Below the pieces are notes generated by a model. The model was not told the DNA's origin. It saw only the letters and a program-made list of their open reading frames with translations, and searched no databases. Below, one piece after another: positions 7,246-16,829 of a DNA stretch of 64,000 nt; positions within the stretch are counted from its first letter, which is position 1, and the number at the start of each line of letters is the position of its first letter. Location of the stretch: NCBI GenBank assembly GCA_017529865.1, contig JAFXNA010000027.1:1-64000 (forward strand). The letters run 5' to 3'. The position numbers and the translations under genes are program-made. Source of the DNA: Bacteroidaceae bacterium (GTDB lineage Bacteria > Bacteroidota > Bacteroidia > Bacteroidales > Bacteroidaceae).

Positions 7246-9231
7246 ATGTTCGGAATTAATTGGTGCAAAAAGCAGTGGTTGCTATCGTTGTGCCTTGTCG
7301 CACAATATGGATTAGCACAGCATGCCGAGACTCAGGGTAAGCCTGGACGTCTCGACACTATTCAGCATTTGCAGGAAGTAACCATCATGTCGATACAACC
7401 GTCGCGCACCATCGCTACATCCCAAACACTACAAGGTCGCGACCTTCAAGCACTAAGCTCCACATCAGTTGCCGATGCGCTTAAATATTTTGCTGGCGTA
7501 CAGATTAAGGATTACGGTGGGCTCGGAGGCTTGAAAACCATCAACGTGCGTTCGCTCGGAGCACAACATGTGGGCATCTATGTAGATGGCATACGCATCA
7601 CTAACGCACAGAATGGTACTGTAGACCTGGGTAAGTTCTCACTCTCAAGTATGGAGAGTGTTTCACTTTACAATGCCAACAAACTCGACAATTGTCAATC
7701 AGCCTCAGAATATGCTTCTGGAGCCACCGTGTATCTGCGCACCCGTCGCCCAACGAACGACTCGCTGAGTGTACAACTGCGTCGTGCCTCGTTCACCACC
7801 TGGATGGCGAAAGCAAATGCCCAGTTCGAAAAGAATGGCTGGAGCGGCTTTATTGATGGCGAATGGACAGACTCGCGTGGTGACTACCCCTTCCGCTACC
7901 ACTCGGAGTTCGAGGACACCGTAGGTCGTCGTGCCAACAGCGACATCCGTTATGGACGTATCGAGGGAGCCTTGTTCAAGGACGGGTTCTCATCACATAT
8001 CTATTATTATGACTCAGAGCGTGGTTGTCCGGGTGGCATTGTACGCCGCTTGAGCGACAAGTATGTGAATGTGGGTCGTGAGTGGGATCGTGACTTCTTT
8101 GTGCAAGCCAGCTATCAAGAGTCGTTCTTGGGGCTGCACGATGTCAAGGTGAACGTGAAATACACCAACGAATATCTGCGCTATTGTACGGATTACCCTG
8201 AGAATCAGAATACAGCTCGTGTGGACAATCATTATCGTCAGCAGGATGGATACGGAGCTCTTTGCTATGCTTACTCGCCCTGTTCGTGGTTGTCGCTCTC
8301 GGCAAGCTACGATATTCGCTACAGCAAGTTAAATGCTGACCTGAAGAAGTTCGATGATGTATTCCGTCTTGACCAGAAGCAGGTGATGGCTGTACGGGCC
8401 AACTGGCAGGGTATGCAGGCAGCAGCCTCAGCACTCCATCAGCATTATCACGATTTCACTTTTGCGCATATAGGTGCCGCCGATCCATTAGACCGATGGA
8501 CACCTGCTATTTCATTAGCATACACACTGAAGGGATTGACTTTCAGAGCCTGGTACAAGAAGATTTTCCGTGCCCCTACGCTCAACGACCTCTACTACAC
8601 GCAGGTGGGCAACCGAAACCTAAAGCCAGAGTACACCAAACAGTGGAACTTGGGTGCAGAGTATCACTACGACTCGCAGCACTGGAACGCCTCAGTTCAG
8701 GCTGATGTTTATCAGAACAGAATAGAGAACCGCATCGTATGCCTACCGCTGAAGGGCACCTACACATGGTCGATGATGAACTATGGCTACACCTTCTGCC
8801 AGGGACTCAATGCTACAGCACAAGGGCGTTACCAGACTGGTGACTGGCAGTTCTCGCTGCTCACCTCGCTGACGTGGCAGCGCGATGTGAACCGCACCGA
8901 CCCTGATGACGAGGACACCTACGACAAGCCCATCTGCTATTCCCCTACCCTGTCGACGGGCATCACAGCCATCATCGGCTGGCGCAATCTGCAGCTTACG
9001 ACCTCATACCTCTATGTGGGCGAACGTATGTGGAGCTATGCAGACCCTGAAGACATCTTGGAACCCTATCATAACATCGACACGAAACTGACCTACACGC
9101 ACCAAATAGGTAAAACCACATGGGGACTTTGCCTTGAGGTATGCGACCTGCTCGATGAACAATATGAACACATTCCACGCTACCCCATGCCGGGACGTAA
9201 TTATAAACTTACACTTACATTTGGAATATGA
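7246..9231 (+). CDS. btuB: TonB-dependent outer-membrane receptor, BtuB-like
   Basis: A 661-residue TonB-dependent receptor that should carry cobalamin across the outer membrane using TonB energy. A signal peptide (to about residue 24, GLAQ) is followed by a plug domain (about 45-160) with VADALKYFAGVQIKDYGG, NVRSLGAQHVGIYVDGI and a 22-strand-type barrel ending in the aromatic-rich NYKLTLTFGI. The length suits BtuB (about 600-680 aa). The start is ATG 7246; an in-frame TTG at 7240 is possible. The B12 riboswitch directly upstream is the main evidence for the substrate. The stop overlaps the next start (ATGA at 9228-9231), implying translational coupling. Confidence 0.9.
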   Translation: MFGINWCKKQWLLSLCLVAQYGLAQHAETQGKPGRLDTIQHLQEVTIMSIQPSRTIATSQTLQGRDLQALSSTSVADALKYFAGVQIKDYGGLGGLKTINVRSLGAQHVGIYVDGIRITNAQNGTVDLGKFSLSSMESVSLYNANKLDNCQSASEYASGATVYLRTRRPTNDSLSVQLRRASFTTWMAKANAQFEKNGWSGFIDGEWTDSRGDYPFRYHSEFEDTVGRRANSDIRYGRIEGALFKDGFSSHIYYYDSERGCPGGIVRRLSDKYVNVGREWDRDFFVQASYQESFLGLHDVKVNVKYTNEYLRYCTDYPENQNTARVDNHYRQQDGYGALCYAYSPCSWLSLSASYDIRYSKLNADLKKFDDVFRLDQKQVMAVRANWQGMQAAASALHQHYHDFTFAHIGAADPLDRWTPAISLAYTLKGLTFRAWYKKIFRAPTLNDLYYTQVGNRNLKPEYTKQWNLGAEYHYDSQHWNASVQADVYQNRIENRIVCLPLKGTYTWSMMNYGYTFCQGLNATAQGRYQTGDWQFSLLTSLTWQRDVNRTDPDDEDTYDKPICYSPTLSTGITAIIGWRNLQLTTSYLYVGERMWSYADPEDILEPYHNIDTKLTYTHQIGKTTWGLCLEVCDLLDEQYEHIPRYPMPGRNYKLTLTFGI

Positions 9232-11462
9232 AAAGAAATCAGTTTAAAGTATACAGTTTACGGTTTATAGTTTTCGGTTTACTATACACCCTTGCCCAGA
9301 TCACATCGGCTCAAGAGCGTATCATCCTGCTGAACGAAGGTATCTGGCAGGCTGATAACGGACGCATGACCTACTTCGAGGATGACCATGTGGTGAGCAA
9401 CCAGTGGTTTCGCGACCAGAACGGTTATAAAATCGGCGATACACCCAACGACATCATTCAGATTAATGACAACCTGATTGCTATTGCCATCAACTGGTCG
9501 AATATCGTACAGTTCATCACACCCGACGGCAAAGCCGTAGCAGCTACTGAGGACATTCCCAACAATCGTAAGCTCTGCACAGACGGCAAATACGTCTATG
9601 TCACCAGCTATGGTCACGAGTGTGTTACGACCGATGGTGTGAAGCAGTTCAATAAAGGGTATGTAGCCAAGATCGACGTCAGCACTTTCAAGGTCGTTGC
9701 TGCTACCGAGGTGGGGTATGAGCCAGAAGGTATCGCCCTCTATAAGGGACATCTCTTCGTGGCCAATACAGGCGGTTATGCTTTCGAGGAGAATCATGAA
9801 TACGAAACCACCGTGAGCATCCTCAATGCTGAGACGATGGAGGTGATTAAAACTGTAGACACCCACCAGATCAACCTTTTTGGTAAGATGTCGCAAAGTG
9901 GACGATATCTATGCATTAACTCTTCAGGTGACAACTACGAGGTACCAGCCGCAAGCATTATCTTCGATTGTGAGAAGGCTCTCCAGGACGAAACTGACTG
10001 CTATGTACGATTAGACTATGCAGCCACCTACAACTGCACCATGCTCGACGGACGTTTCCTCGCTATCGGCTCACGATTCTCATTCTACACCAGCGAATAC
10101 ACATTTGACTACAATATCATCGACCCCGCCGAAGTAATGCACTCACAAGGAGCGAGTGGCTCTACCCCAATCCAAATAGGTTCAATCATGGACGACATCC
10201 AGAAGATGGATACACCCTACGGCATCTATGTCAACCCCTATACAGGCTATATCTACGCTACCGATGCAGGCTCATTTGCTGCAGCCGGACAACTCTACCA
10301 ATGGAGTCCGGAAGGTCAACTCCTCGGTAAGCACAAGGTGTATATCAACCCAGGTCACTTTCTTGCCTTGCCGCCGAATGGGCAGCACTTTAATGGTCAC
10401 GTGACCACAGACAGTGTACAATCGCCTTATATTAATAAGGTATACGAATATCGTCCCGCTCCAGGACAGTTTGTCAACATACTCCCCAAATACGAGGAAG
10501 GCGACACCTGGGAGGATATGGCACACAAAGCCCAAGAAAACCTAACTAACGACGAAGTGGTATCGCTGGGCGGCTATGGAGGCTATATCATTTTCGGTTT
10601 CGACCACATGGTAGAGAACCATGAAGGAAAGATGGACTTCCATATTCTGGGCAATGCATCCTATGCCAACACGTCTAATCCCGATGCATCCCGCAAAGGA
10701 GGCTCCTGCGAATCAGGGGTCGTCATGGTGAGCTATGATGCCAACGGCAACGGAGTGCCCGATGATGAATGGTATGAATTGGCAGGTAGCGAATACGGCA
10801 GTACCGCTACCATTCACAACTACCGAATCACCTACTATCGACCTGATGAAACCAAGGAGCGTACTCCTGGCAACTCGTTCCTCAACGACACCACCTACAT
10901 ACGCTGGACCGATAATCAGGGACAACAAGGCTACGTCAGCCGCAACACCTTCCACAATCAGCCCTATTACCCGCAGTGGCTCCATGAAGACGAGATGGTC
11001 TTTGAAGGCACCCGTCTTGCCGACAACTATGTCGATGAGAGCGGCAAAGGCACTAACTATGTACTCTATGCCTATCCATGGGGTTATGCTGACAACCATC
11101 CAAATCAGGACGACCTCTCAAAAATGAATATCGATTGGGCCGTAGATAGTAATGGCCGACGAGTACATCTGCCAGGTATCCATTTCGTAAAAGTTTATAC
11201 AGCCCTGAACCAGTCGTGCGGATGGCTTGGCGAGACCTCCACCGAGATACAAGGAGCTAGCGACCTACACTTGCTCGGCATCGATATCGACGACATTTGG
11301 TCTTCTGAAGAGTCGGCCATCGAGAAAATAGAAAATGGCAAATCGTCAAATCGTATGGATGTCTACGACCTCAATGGTAGGGTTGTCGACATTCAGTCAG
11401 CACCTGCAGGTATCTATATAGAACGCAGAACGAATGGGGTACGGAAAGTGCTGAAACGATAA
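9228..11462 (+). CDS. BtuG-like beta-propeller surface protein (DUF5074/YncE type)
   Basis: A 744-residue exported protein. Residues about 28-400 form a YncE/DUF5074-like beta-propeller (repeated blades with VYVTSYG, GYVAKIDVSTFKVV, PEGIALYKGHLFVANTGG, GIYVNPYTGYIYATDAG). BtuG proteins of Bacteroides are propellers of this sort that bind B12 on the cell surface and pass it to BtuB; position in a riboswitch operon supports that role. Residues about 420-700 form a second domain (GGYGGYIIFGFDHMV; SYDANGNGVPDDEWYEL) of unassigned function. The C-terminal tail (MDVYDLNGRVV..APAGIYIERR) resembles sorting tails. The signal peptide is encoded by heptamer repeats. Unlike typical BtuG there is no lipobox Cys, so anchoring must differ. 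Confidence 0.82.
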   Translation: MKRNQFKVYSLRFIVFGLLYTLAQITSAQERIILLNEGIWQADNGRMTYFEDDHVVSNQWFRDQNGYKIGDTPNDIIQINDNLIAIAINWSNIVQFITPDGKAVAATEDIPNNRKLCTDGKYVYVTSYGHECVTTDGVKQFNKGYVAKIDVSTFKVVAATEVGYEPEGIALYKGHLFVANTGGYAFEENHEYETTVSILNAETMEVIKTVDTHQINLFGKMSQSGRYLCINSSGDNYEVPAASIIFDCEKALQDETDCYVRLDYAATYNCTMLDGRFLAIGSRFSFYTSEYTFDYNIIDPAEVMHSQGASGSTPIQIGSIMDDIQKMDTPYGIYVNPYTGYIYATDAGSFAAAGQLYQWSPEGQLLGKHKVYINPGHFLALPPNGQHFNGHVTTDSVQSPYINKVYEYRPAPGQFVNILPKYEEGDTWEDMAHKAQENLTNDEVVSLGGYGGYIIFGFDHMVENHEGKMDFHILGNASYANTSNPDASRKGGSCESGVVMVSYDANGNGVPDDEWYELAGSEYGSTATIHNYRITYYRPDETKERTPGNSFLNDTTYIRWTDNQGQQGYVSRNTFHNQPYYPQWLHEDEMVFEGTRLADNYVDESGKGTNYVLYAYPWGYADNHPNQDDLSKMNIDWAVDSNGRRVHLPGIHFVKVYTALNQSCGWLGETSTEIQGASDLHLLGIDIDDIWSSEESAIEKIENGKSSNRMDVYDLNGRVVDIQSAPAGIYIERRTNGVRKVLKR
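9241..9289 (+). repeat. Heptamer tract encoding a signal peptide
   Basis: AGTTTAA AGTATAC AGTTTAC GGTTTAT AGTTTTC GGTTTAC TATACAC: seven consecutive heptamers. They encode residues about 5-21 (QFKVYSLRFIVFGLLYTL), the basic and hydrophobic part of the signal peptide. Confidence 0.8.
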
Positions 11463-11522
11463 CAACGCTTTTTAAGTATAACAAACAACATATTATTAAT
11501 TCACTTTAAAACCAATGAGATT

Positions 11523-13145
11523 ATGAAAAGATTTTTCTACTCTCTTGCCTTCCTGATGACGGCTGTATGTGCTAACGCACAGAATTATGAAGTACGCACC
11601 CTCACATTCGAGGACAGCGACTTCAAAGGAACTACTAAGAACTATGCTGGTAACCTCGACTGGTCATCACTCATCGATGCACAGTACGGCGGTCCTATGC
11701 TCTACCCTACCGACTTCGATGACGAAGAAGATATTCTCTATTACTGGTACGACGAGGGAAACACCGAGATCTACTCAGAGCTGAACAACTCCTACATGGA
11801 CGGATGCTACTGGGCAGGCGGTATCGCTATCTCTAATTACGTTGATGCCGATTTGGCCAATGGAGATTACCTCCACCAGTTGGCAGTACCTAAGAGCAAT
11901 GGTTCTGCAAACTTTGCTGTAGTATTCTGTAACAGCAATCCTACCATCTCTGAGTACAACCCACAGACCGAACTGACCATCATGGACGGAAAGACTCACA
12001 TCATCGAGTCAATGCAAATTTCCCCCACAATCTATCAGCTAAACACGTCTAAGAACGGCAACGCTTTCACAAAGACACTCACAGAAGTAGGTGACTACCT
12101 GACATTGACCATCCATGGTATGGTAGGAGAGACTGAGGTGGCAACCGTAGATGTTGACTTGGCTCGCGATGGTGTGTTCATGGAAGACTGGACTACCGTA
12201 GATCTCACTTCTTTAGGCGAAGTTGACGGTTTGATGTTCACGATGGACAGCAACGATGCAGGTGCTTATGGTGTCAACCAACCTGTATATTTCGCTTTTG
12301 ACAACCTGAAAGTTCGCTTCGAGAGCGAGACTGCCACACTGGCTGTTGCTACTTTCGAGGAATTAGAAGTACCTGCCGACGGACATGTCAGCGTCAGCAC
12401 AGAAGAAGATGACGAGCGCACAGAGTTCGTTAGTGGTGGCTATGAATTTGCACACGGTTGCATGAGCGACTGGGACTACTGGTACTGGTTTGGCTATGCA
12501 AATCGTACTGAGACAAAGTATGAGAGTCTCGACGACCAGTGGAACAATATCGTAGGTGGTGGTTATGATGGCTCCGCAAACTATGGTGTTGCCTTTGCTG
12601 CAGAATTCAATGGCCCTTGCTATGTAACTCCAATCTCCGACAAACCTGTTGTCGTTCCTGGTTTCTACATCACCAACAGCAGCTATGCCTACAACTCAAT
12701 GTCAAACGGTGACGGATTCGCCAAGAAGTTTGAGAAAGGCGACTGGTTCAAGCTCACCATCACAGGTTATGATGCTGACGATGCAGTGACAGGCACAAAG
12801 GAATACTACCTTGCCGACCTACGTGATGAAGCTACTGCCTACATCATCAATGATTGGCGTTATGTTGATCTCTCCGTACTCGGTGAAGTTACCAAGATTG
12901 GCTTCGCCCTGAGCAGTACAGACGGTGGTGATTGGGGTATGAACACACCTGCATATTTCTGCTTCGATAACTTCGGTGCTACAGGTACAGAGGTACTGCC
13001 AGAGAAGAACGTCGATGTAACCACAGGTATCGCAACCATCAACAAGGCCAAGAGCGAGACCATCTACAACATCGCTGGTCAGCGTGTAGCTCAACCAACC
13101 AAGGGCATGTTCATCGTAAACGGACAAAAAGTCTTGGTTAAGTAA
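11523..13145 (+). CDS. Tandem DUF4465 surface protein, probable B12-binding accessory (BtuH-like)
   Basis: A 540-residue exported protein with a signal peptide (VCANAQ, residue 20) and two DUF4465-type repeats. The first spans about 25-265 and the second about 270-505. Both share the pattern Y-WY-D ... ggiAISNY/GSANYGVAF ... W-YVDLS-LGEV--I-FALSS-D-G--G-N-P-YFCFDN. DUF4465 proteins sit in many Bacteroidetes B12-uptake loci; a BtuH class of B12-binding surface proteins has been described, and I believe this is a relative, but the link is from memory. The end (YNIAGQRVAQPTKGMFIVNG, then KVLVK) is a typical exported-protein tail. It is 60 bp from the preceding gene and 24 bp from the next. Confidence 0.82.
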   Translation: MKRFFYSLAFLMTAVCANAQNYEVRTLTFEDSDFKGTTKNYAGNLDWSSLIDAQYGGPMLYPTDFDDEEDILYYWYDEGNTEIYSELNNSYMDGCYWAGGIAISNYVDADLANGDYLHQLAVPKSNGSANFAVVFCNSNPTISEYNPQTELTIMDGKTHIIESMQISPTIYQLNTSKNGNAFTKTLTEVGDYLTLTIHGMVGETEVATVDVDLARDGVFMEDWTTVDLTSLGEVDGLMFTMDSNDAGAYGVNQPVYFAFDNLKVRFESETATLAVATFEELEVPADGHVSVSTEEDDERTEFVSGGYEFAHGCMSDWDYWYWFGYANRTETKYESLDDQWNNIVGGGYDGSANYGVAFAAEFNGPCYVTPISDKPVVVPGFYITNSSYAYNSMSNGDGFAKKFEKGDWFKLTITGYDADDAVTGTKEYYLADLRDEATAYIINDWRYVDLSVLGEVTKIGFALSSTDGGDWGMNTPAYFCFDNFGATGTEVLPEKNVDVTTGIATINKAKSETIYNIAGQRVAQPTKGMFIVNGQKVLVK

Positions 13146-13169
13146 AAAGAAGAAATTCCTAACATTAGG

Positions 13170-14378
13170 ATGAAAGTTAAGAATAAGATAAAGTTTTTTT
13201 CTGTTGTATCAGGAGCTGCCATACTGCCATATATGGCACTCCTGGTACTTTTCCTTCTCTCCTGCCGTCAAGGCAAAGTAACCGACACCGCAGAGCAAGG
13301 CGATACCGTCGCGATGAAGTATGCAGAAAACATCTGCATTGTTCATTACGAGGGTTATACCAAAGTGACACTTGCCAATCCGTGGAAGAAGGGACAGGTA
13401 CTCCATACTTATTATCTGGTGGACAGAAACCCCTCTCTTATCTCCCCCAAGGGGAGAGGATTGGATTCCTTACTCGACTCCCCTCCTTGGGAGGGGGCGG
13501 GGGAGGTTTTGCTTATCCCCCTCGCCCGTTCAGCCGTCTATTCGGGCGTACACGGCAGCATCATCGACGAACTTGGTGCAGCAGACCGGATACGTGCCGT
13601 GTGCGAAGTCGAGTATTTCACCAACGAGCACATCCTGTCGGCCTATCGTGCCGGGCGCATCACCAATCTCGGCAACAGCATGGCACCCAATATCGAAGCG
13701 CTCATCGACATCCATCCCGATGCCATCCTCCTCTCCCCCTTCGAGAACAGTGGAGGGTACGGACAAATTGAAACCCTCGACATCCCCATCGTCGAGTGTG
13801 CCGACTACATGGAGACCTCACCCCTCGGACGTGCCGAATGGATGAAGTTCTACGGTCTGCTCTACGGACGTGCCGCCGAAGCTGATAGCCTGTTCCACGA
13901 AGTCGAGACCGCCTACAATGATCTCAAAGCAATGGTGAGAGGGTCCGGGGGGCCTCGCGTCATCGCTGACCTCATCACAGGTTCCACATGGTACGTCCCA
14001 GGAGGACGGAGCACTATGGGGCGCCTCATAGCCGATGCAGGAGGCGACTATATCTTCAAGGAACGCTCAGAAAGCGGTTCCCTTGCACTCGCCCCCGAGA
14101 CTGTCTTTGCAGAAAGTCAAGATGCCGATGTGTGGTTCATGAAGTACACCAAATCCACAGGCGACAAGACCTACGAGGAATTGGCAAGTGAGTCACCCCT
14201 CTACCCCCAGATGCGTGCATTCAAAGAGCGTCGGGTCTATGGATGCAACCTCAGTTATGTTCATTTCTACAACGACCTCCCCTACCATCCCGAGCGCCAT
14301 CTCCGCGACATGATTCGCATGTTCCATCCCGACCTGCTGCCCGACCATCAACTCAAATACTATAAACCGCTTGAGTGA
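13170..14378 (+). CDS. btuF: ABC transporter substrate-binding lipoprotein, BtuF-like
   Basis: A 402-residue lipoprotein: signal peptide with lipobox LLSC near residue 32, then a TroA/BtuF-type bilobal periplasmic-binding fold. Recognisable parts include IPLARSAVYSGVHGSIIDELGA, HPDAILLSPFENSGGYGQ with the basic/acidic residues expected to contact BtuC, and VRGSGGPRVIADLITGSTWYVPGGRSTMG, shown here only as landmarks in order and not as one motif. The role is capture of cobalamin in the periplasm for the BtuCD importer. Only btuCD is missing; the operon ends here at the terminator 14384-14411. A GC-rich palindromic repeat at 13427-13510 adds about 28 Pro/Gly-rich residues near position 86-114 in frame. 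Confidence 0.87.
   Translation: MKVKNKIKFFSVVSGAAILPYMALLVLFLLSCRQGKVTDTAEQGDTVAMKYAENICIVHYEGYTKVTLANPWKKGQVLHTYYLVDRNPSLISPKGRGLDSLLDSPPWEGAGEVLLIPLARSAVYSGVHGSIIDELGAADRIRAVCEVEYFTNEHILSAYRAGRITNLGNSMAPNIEALIDIHPDAILLSPFENSGGYGQIETLDIPIVECADYMETSPLGRAEWMKFYGLLYGRAAEADSLFHEVETAYNDLKAMVRGSGGPRVIADLITGSTWYVPGGRSTMGRLIADAGGDYIFKERSESGSLALAPETVFAESQDADVWFMKYTKSTGDKTYEELASESPLYPQMRAFKERRVYGCNLSYVHFYNDLPYHPERHLRDMIRMFHPDLLPDHQLKYYKPLE
13427..13510. repeat. GC-rich palindromic element inside btuF
   Basis: Ends are inverted (AAACCCCTC ... GGGGAGGTTTT). Two internal hairpins are present: CTCCCCC-AA-GGGGAG and CCCCTCC-TT-GGGAGGGG. Base composition differs sharply from the surrounding gene. Length 84 bp equals 28 codons. 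Confidence 0.7.
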
Positions 14379-14383
14379 ACAAT

Positions 14384-14411
14384 AAAAGACCGACATGAAA
14401 GCCGGTCTTTT
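14384..14411. terminator. Bidirectional terminator between btuF and glnN
   Basis: AAAAGACCG and CGGTCTTTT form a 9-bp stem with a 10-nt loop, with A-runs and T-runs on opposite sides. The two genes converge here. Confidence 0.85.
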
Positions 14412-14446
14412 ATAAATGTGTTTTGTTGAGGGACTGTTGTTCACGA

Positions 14447-16639
14447 TTAATTGATGAACAACAGCTCACGATACTTTGGCAATGGCCACAGGTCGTTATC
14501 GACCACCTCTTCGAGTTTGTCGATAGGTCGGCGAATGGCGAAGAGCGACTCTGCGATGTCGTAGTATGCCAACGCTTTCTCACGCTCGTCGTCTATCTTA
14601 TTGGCAGCCTTGCGCGCCTCGACCATCGCATCGCACTTGGTGCGGATGTCTTCGATAAGACGGGTTATCTTCTCGAGCAATTCGGTCTCGGTGGCAGCCA
14701 TCGCTGCATAGTCCTTCGGGTCGGGATAGATGGTCTTCTGCTGGGTGAGGATACCAAGCAGGCGACTCTTGTAAGCGAAGGCGGCAGGGATGATGTGGTT
14801 GATTGCCATACGGCCCATCACACGCGCTTCGATCTGTACTTTCTTCGTGTAGGTCTCCCACTTCACTTCGTTGCGGGCTTCAAGTTCGGGACGTGTGAAG
14901 ACTCCCGTCTGCTCGAACATCTTGATTGTCGCAGGTTTGGTGAACTCATCGAACATCAGCGGCACACAGGTCTCGGTGTCCAGTCCCCGACGCTTTGCCT
15001 CTTCCTTCCATTCATCAGTATAACCGTTTCCGTCGAAGCATACGGTGTCGATGATGCTGGCAATGAGCGGCTTGAGCACATCCATTACCGCAATATTCAT
15101 CTGCTTGCCTGCTGCCATCTCCTTATCGACCGCTGCCTTGAAGGCGGTCAGCTGTTCGGCTACGGCGGCATTCAGCGTGGTCATGGCTCCTGCACAGTTG
15201 GCACTCGAACCTACGGCACGGAACTCAAAGCGGTTGCCCGTAAAGGCGAACGGAGAGGTACGGTTGCGGTCGGTGTTGTCGATGAATATCTCAGGTATCT
15301 CTACCAATCCTACCGACTTGCCGCGCTTGCCGGCAATCTCAATCGGTGTGTCGGACGGTACTTCGAGCAATTTGCGAAGCACATTGGTCATCGTATGTCC
15401 TAAGAACGACGAGATGATGGCTGGAGGTGCCTCGTTGGCTCCCAGTCGGTGTGCATTCGTTGCTGTGGCGATAGAGGCTTTCAGCAGGGCGTTGTGCTTC
15501 TGTACTGCTACGAGTACGTTCACGAAGAAGGTGACGAACTGCAGGTTGCCCATCGCATCCTTACCTGGAGCGAGAAGCAGGGTGCCAGTATCCGTTCCTA
15601 AAGACCAGTTGTTGTGCTTACCGCTTCCGTTGATGCCTGCAAAGGGTTTCTCGTGGAGCAGAAGTACGAATCCATGCTTACGGGCAATCTGCTGCATGAG
15701 GTTCATGATCATCTGGTTCTGGTCGTTCGACAGGTTGGCTTCACCATAGATAGGTGCCAGCTCGAACTGGTTAGGTGCCACCTCATTGTGGCGCGTCTTC
15801 AAAGGAATGCCGTGACGATAGCCCTCAATCTCCACCTCTTTCATAAACTCCATCACGCGTGAAGGGATGGCACCGAAGTAGTGGTCGTCCAGCTGCTGGT
15901 TCTTCGATGACTCATGTCCCATCAGTGTGCGACCTGTGAGCATGAGGTCGGGACGGGCGGCATAGAGGTCTTCATCAACAAGAAAGTACTCCTGCTCCCA
16001 ACCCAGATAGGCGAAAACTTTCTTCACCTTGGGGTCGAACAGCCGGCAAACCTGCACAGCAGCATCGCTCACAGCCTTGAGCGACTTCTTCAGCGGGGTC
16101 TTATAGTCGAGGGCCTCACCTGTATAAGAGATGAAGACCGTTGGAATACAGAGCGTATCGTCCTGAATGAATACGGGCGATGTAGGGTCCCATGCCGTAT
16201 AGCCTCGAGCCTCGAACGTGGCACGGATGCCTCCGCTCGGGAACGAACTGGCATCAGGCTCCTGCTGACTGAGCGACTTACCGTCGAACTGTTCAATCAT
16301 ACCTCCCTTCTGGTCGTACTCCATGAAGGCATCGTGCTTTTCTGCAGTGCCCTCGGTCAGCGGCTGGAACCAATGGGTGACATGGGTGACATGGTGCTCC
16401 ATAGCCCAGGTCTTCATACCTTCAGCCACCTTGTCGGCGGTAGTACGAGGAAGTGGATGACCGTTGTCGATACAGTCAATCAGATCGTTATAGGTGGCCA
16501 CATCCAAATAGCGGCGCATTTTGTCACGATTGAACACCAACTCTCCAAAATATTTTGAAGGGCGTTCGGTCGGAGCATCAACAAGGATTGCTTTCTTCTT
16601 GAACGCATCCTGAACTACATCAAATCTCAGTTTACTCAT
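14447..16639 (-). CDS. glnN: Glutamine synthetase type III
   Basis: A 730-residue GSIII enzyme making glutamine from glutamate, ammonia and ATP; this large dodecameric type is standard in Bacteroidetes. The N-terminal GSIII-specific region (about 1-180) contains HHVTHVTHWFQPLTEGTAEK, a hallmark. The catalytic core follows with YFLVDEDLY, TRHNEVAPNQFELAP and GINGSGKHNNWSLGTDTG, which holds the glutamate-binding and ATP-binding residues. The C-terminal helical part is full length. Monocistronic, with its own -7 box at 16718-16725 and the shared terminator. In this group expression usually responds to nitrogen supply, but no operator was recognised. Confidence 0.97.
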   Translation of the reverse strand: MSKLRFDVVQDAFKKKAILVDAPTERPSKYFGELVFNRDKMRRYLDVATYNDLIDCIDNGHPLPRTTADKVAEGMKTWAMEHHVTHVTHWFQPLTEGTAEKHDAFMEYDQKGGMIEQFDGKSLSQQEPDASSFPSGGIRATFEARGYTAWDPTSPVFIQDDTLCIPTVFISYTGEALDYKTPLKKSLKAVSDAAVQVCRLFDPKVKKVFAYLGWEQEYFLVDEDLYAARPDLMLTGRTLMGHESSKNQQLDDHYFGAIPSRVMEFMKEVEIEGYRHGIPLKTRHNEVAPNQFELAPIYGEANLSNDQNQMIMNLMQQIARKHGFVLLLHEKPFAGINGSGKHNNWSLGTDTGTLLLAPGKDAMGNLQFVTFFVNVLVAVQKHNALLKASIATATNAHRLGANEAPPAIISSFLGHTMTNVLRKLLEVPSDTPIEIAGKRGKSVGLVEIPEIFIDNTDRNRTSPFAFTGNRFEFRAVGSSANCAGAMTTLNAAVAEQLTAFKAAVDKEMAAGKQMNIAVMDVLKPLIASIIDTVCFDGNGYTDEWKEEAKRRGLDTETCVPLMFDEFTKPATIKMFEQTGVFTRPELEARNEVKWETYTKKVQIEARVMGRMAINHIIPAAFAYKSRLLGILTQQKTIYPDPKDYAAMAATETELLEKITRLIEDIRTKCDAMVEARKAANKIDDEREKALAYYDIAESLFAIRRPIDKLEEVVDNDLWPLPKYRELLFIN

Positions 16640-16717
16640 CGTCTCTTTTACTATTTGACTATTAACCTATTAAGCAATTAAGCTACTAAACTATCACCTT
16701 ATAATATTAATTAGGTG

Positions 16718-16725
16718 CAAAGGTA
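16718..16725 (-). promoter_or_regulatory. -7 box for glnN
   Basis: The minus strand reads TACCTTTG, 79 bp upstream of the ATG, leaving a leader of about 70 nt that holds AT-rich heptamer-like repeats (TATTAAC/TATTAAG). Confidence 0.65.
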
Positions 16726-16829
16726 CGAAATAATTTTTGAAACTTAGATGATGGCTTTAAGTTTTCTGCAAAATCATTAAACCTTTTTTAGTTTCGGTGG
16801 TCATAATAGCGTAATTAATTTTAAAAAAG

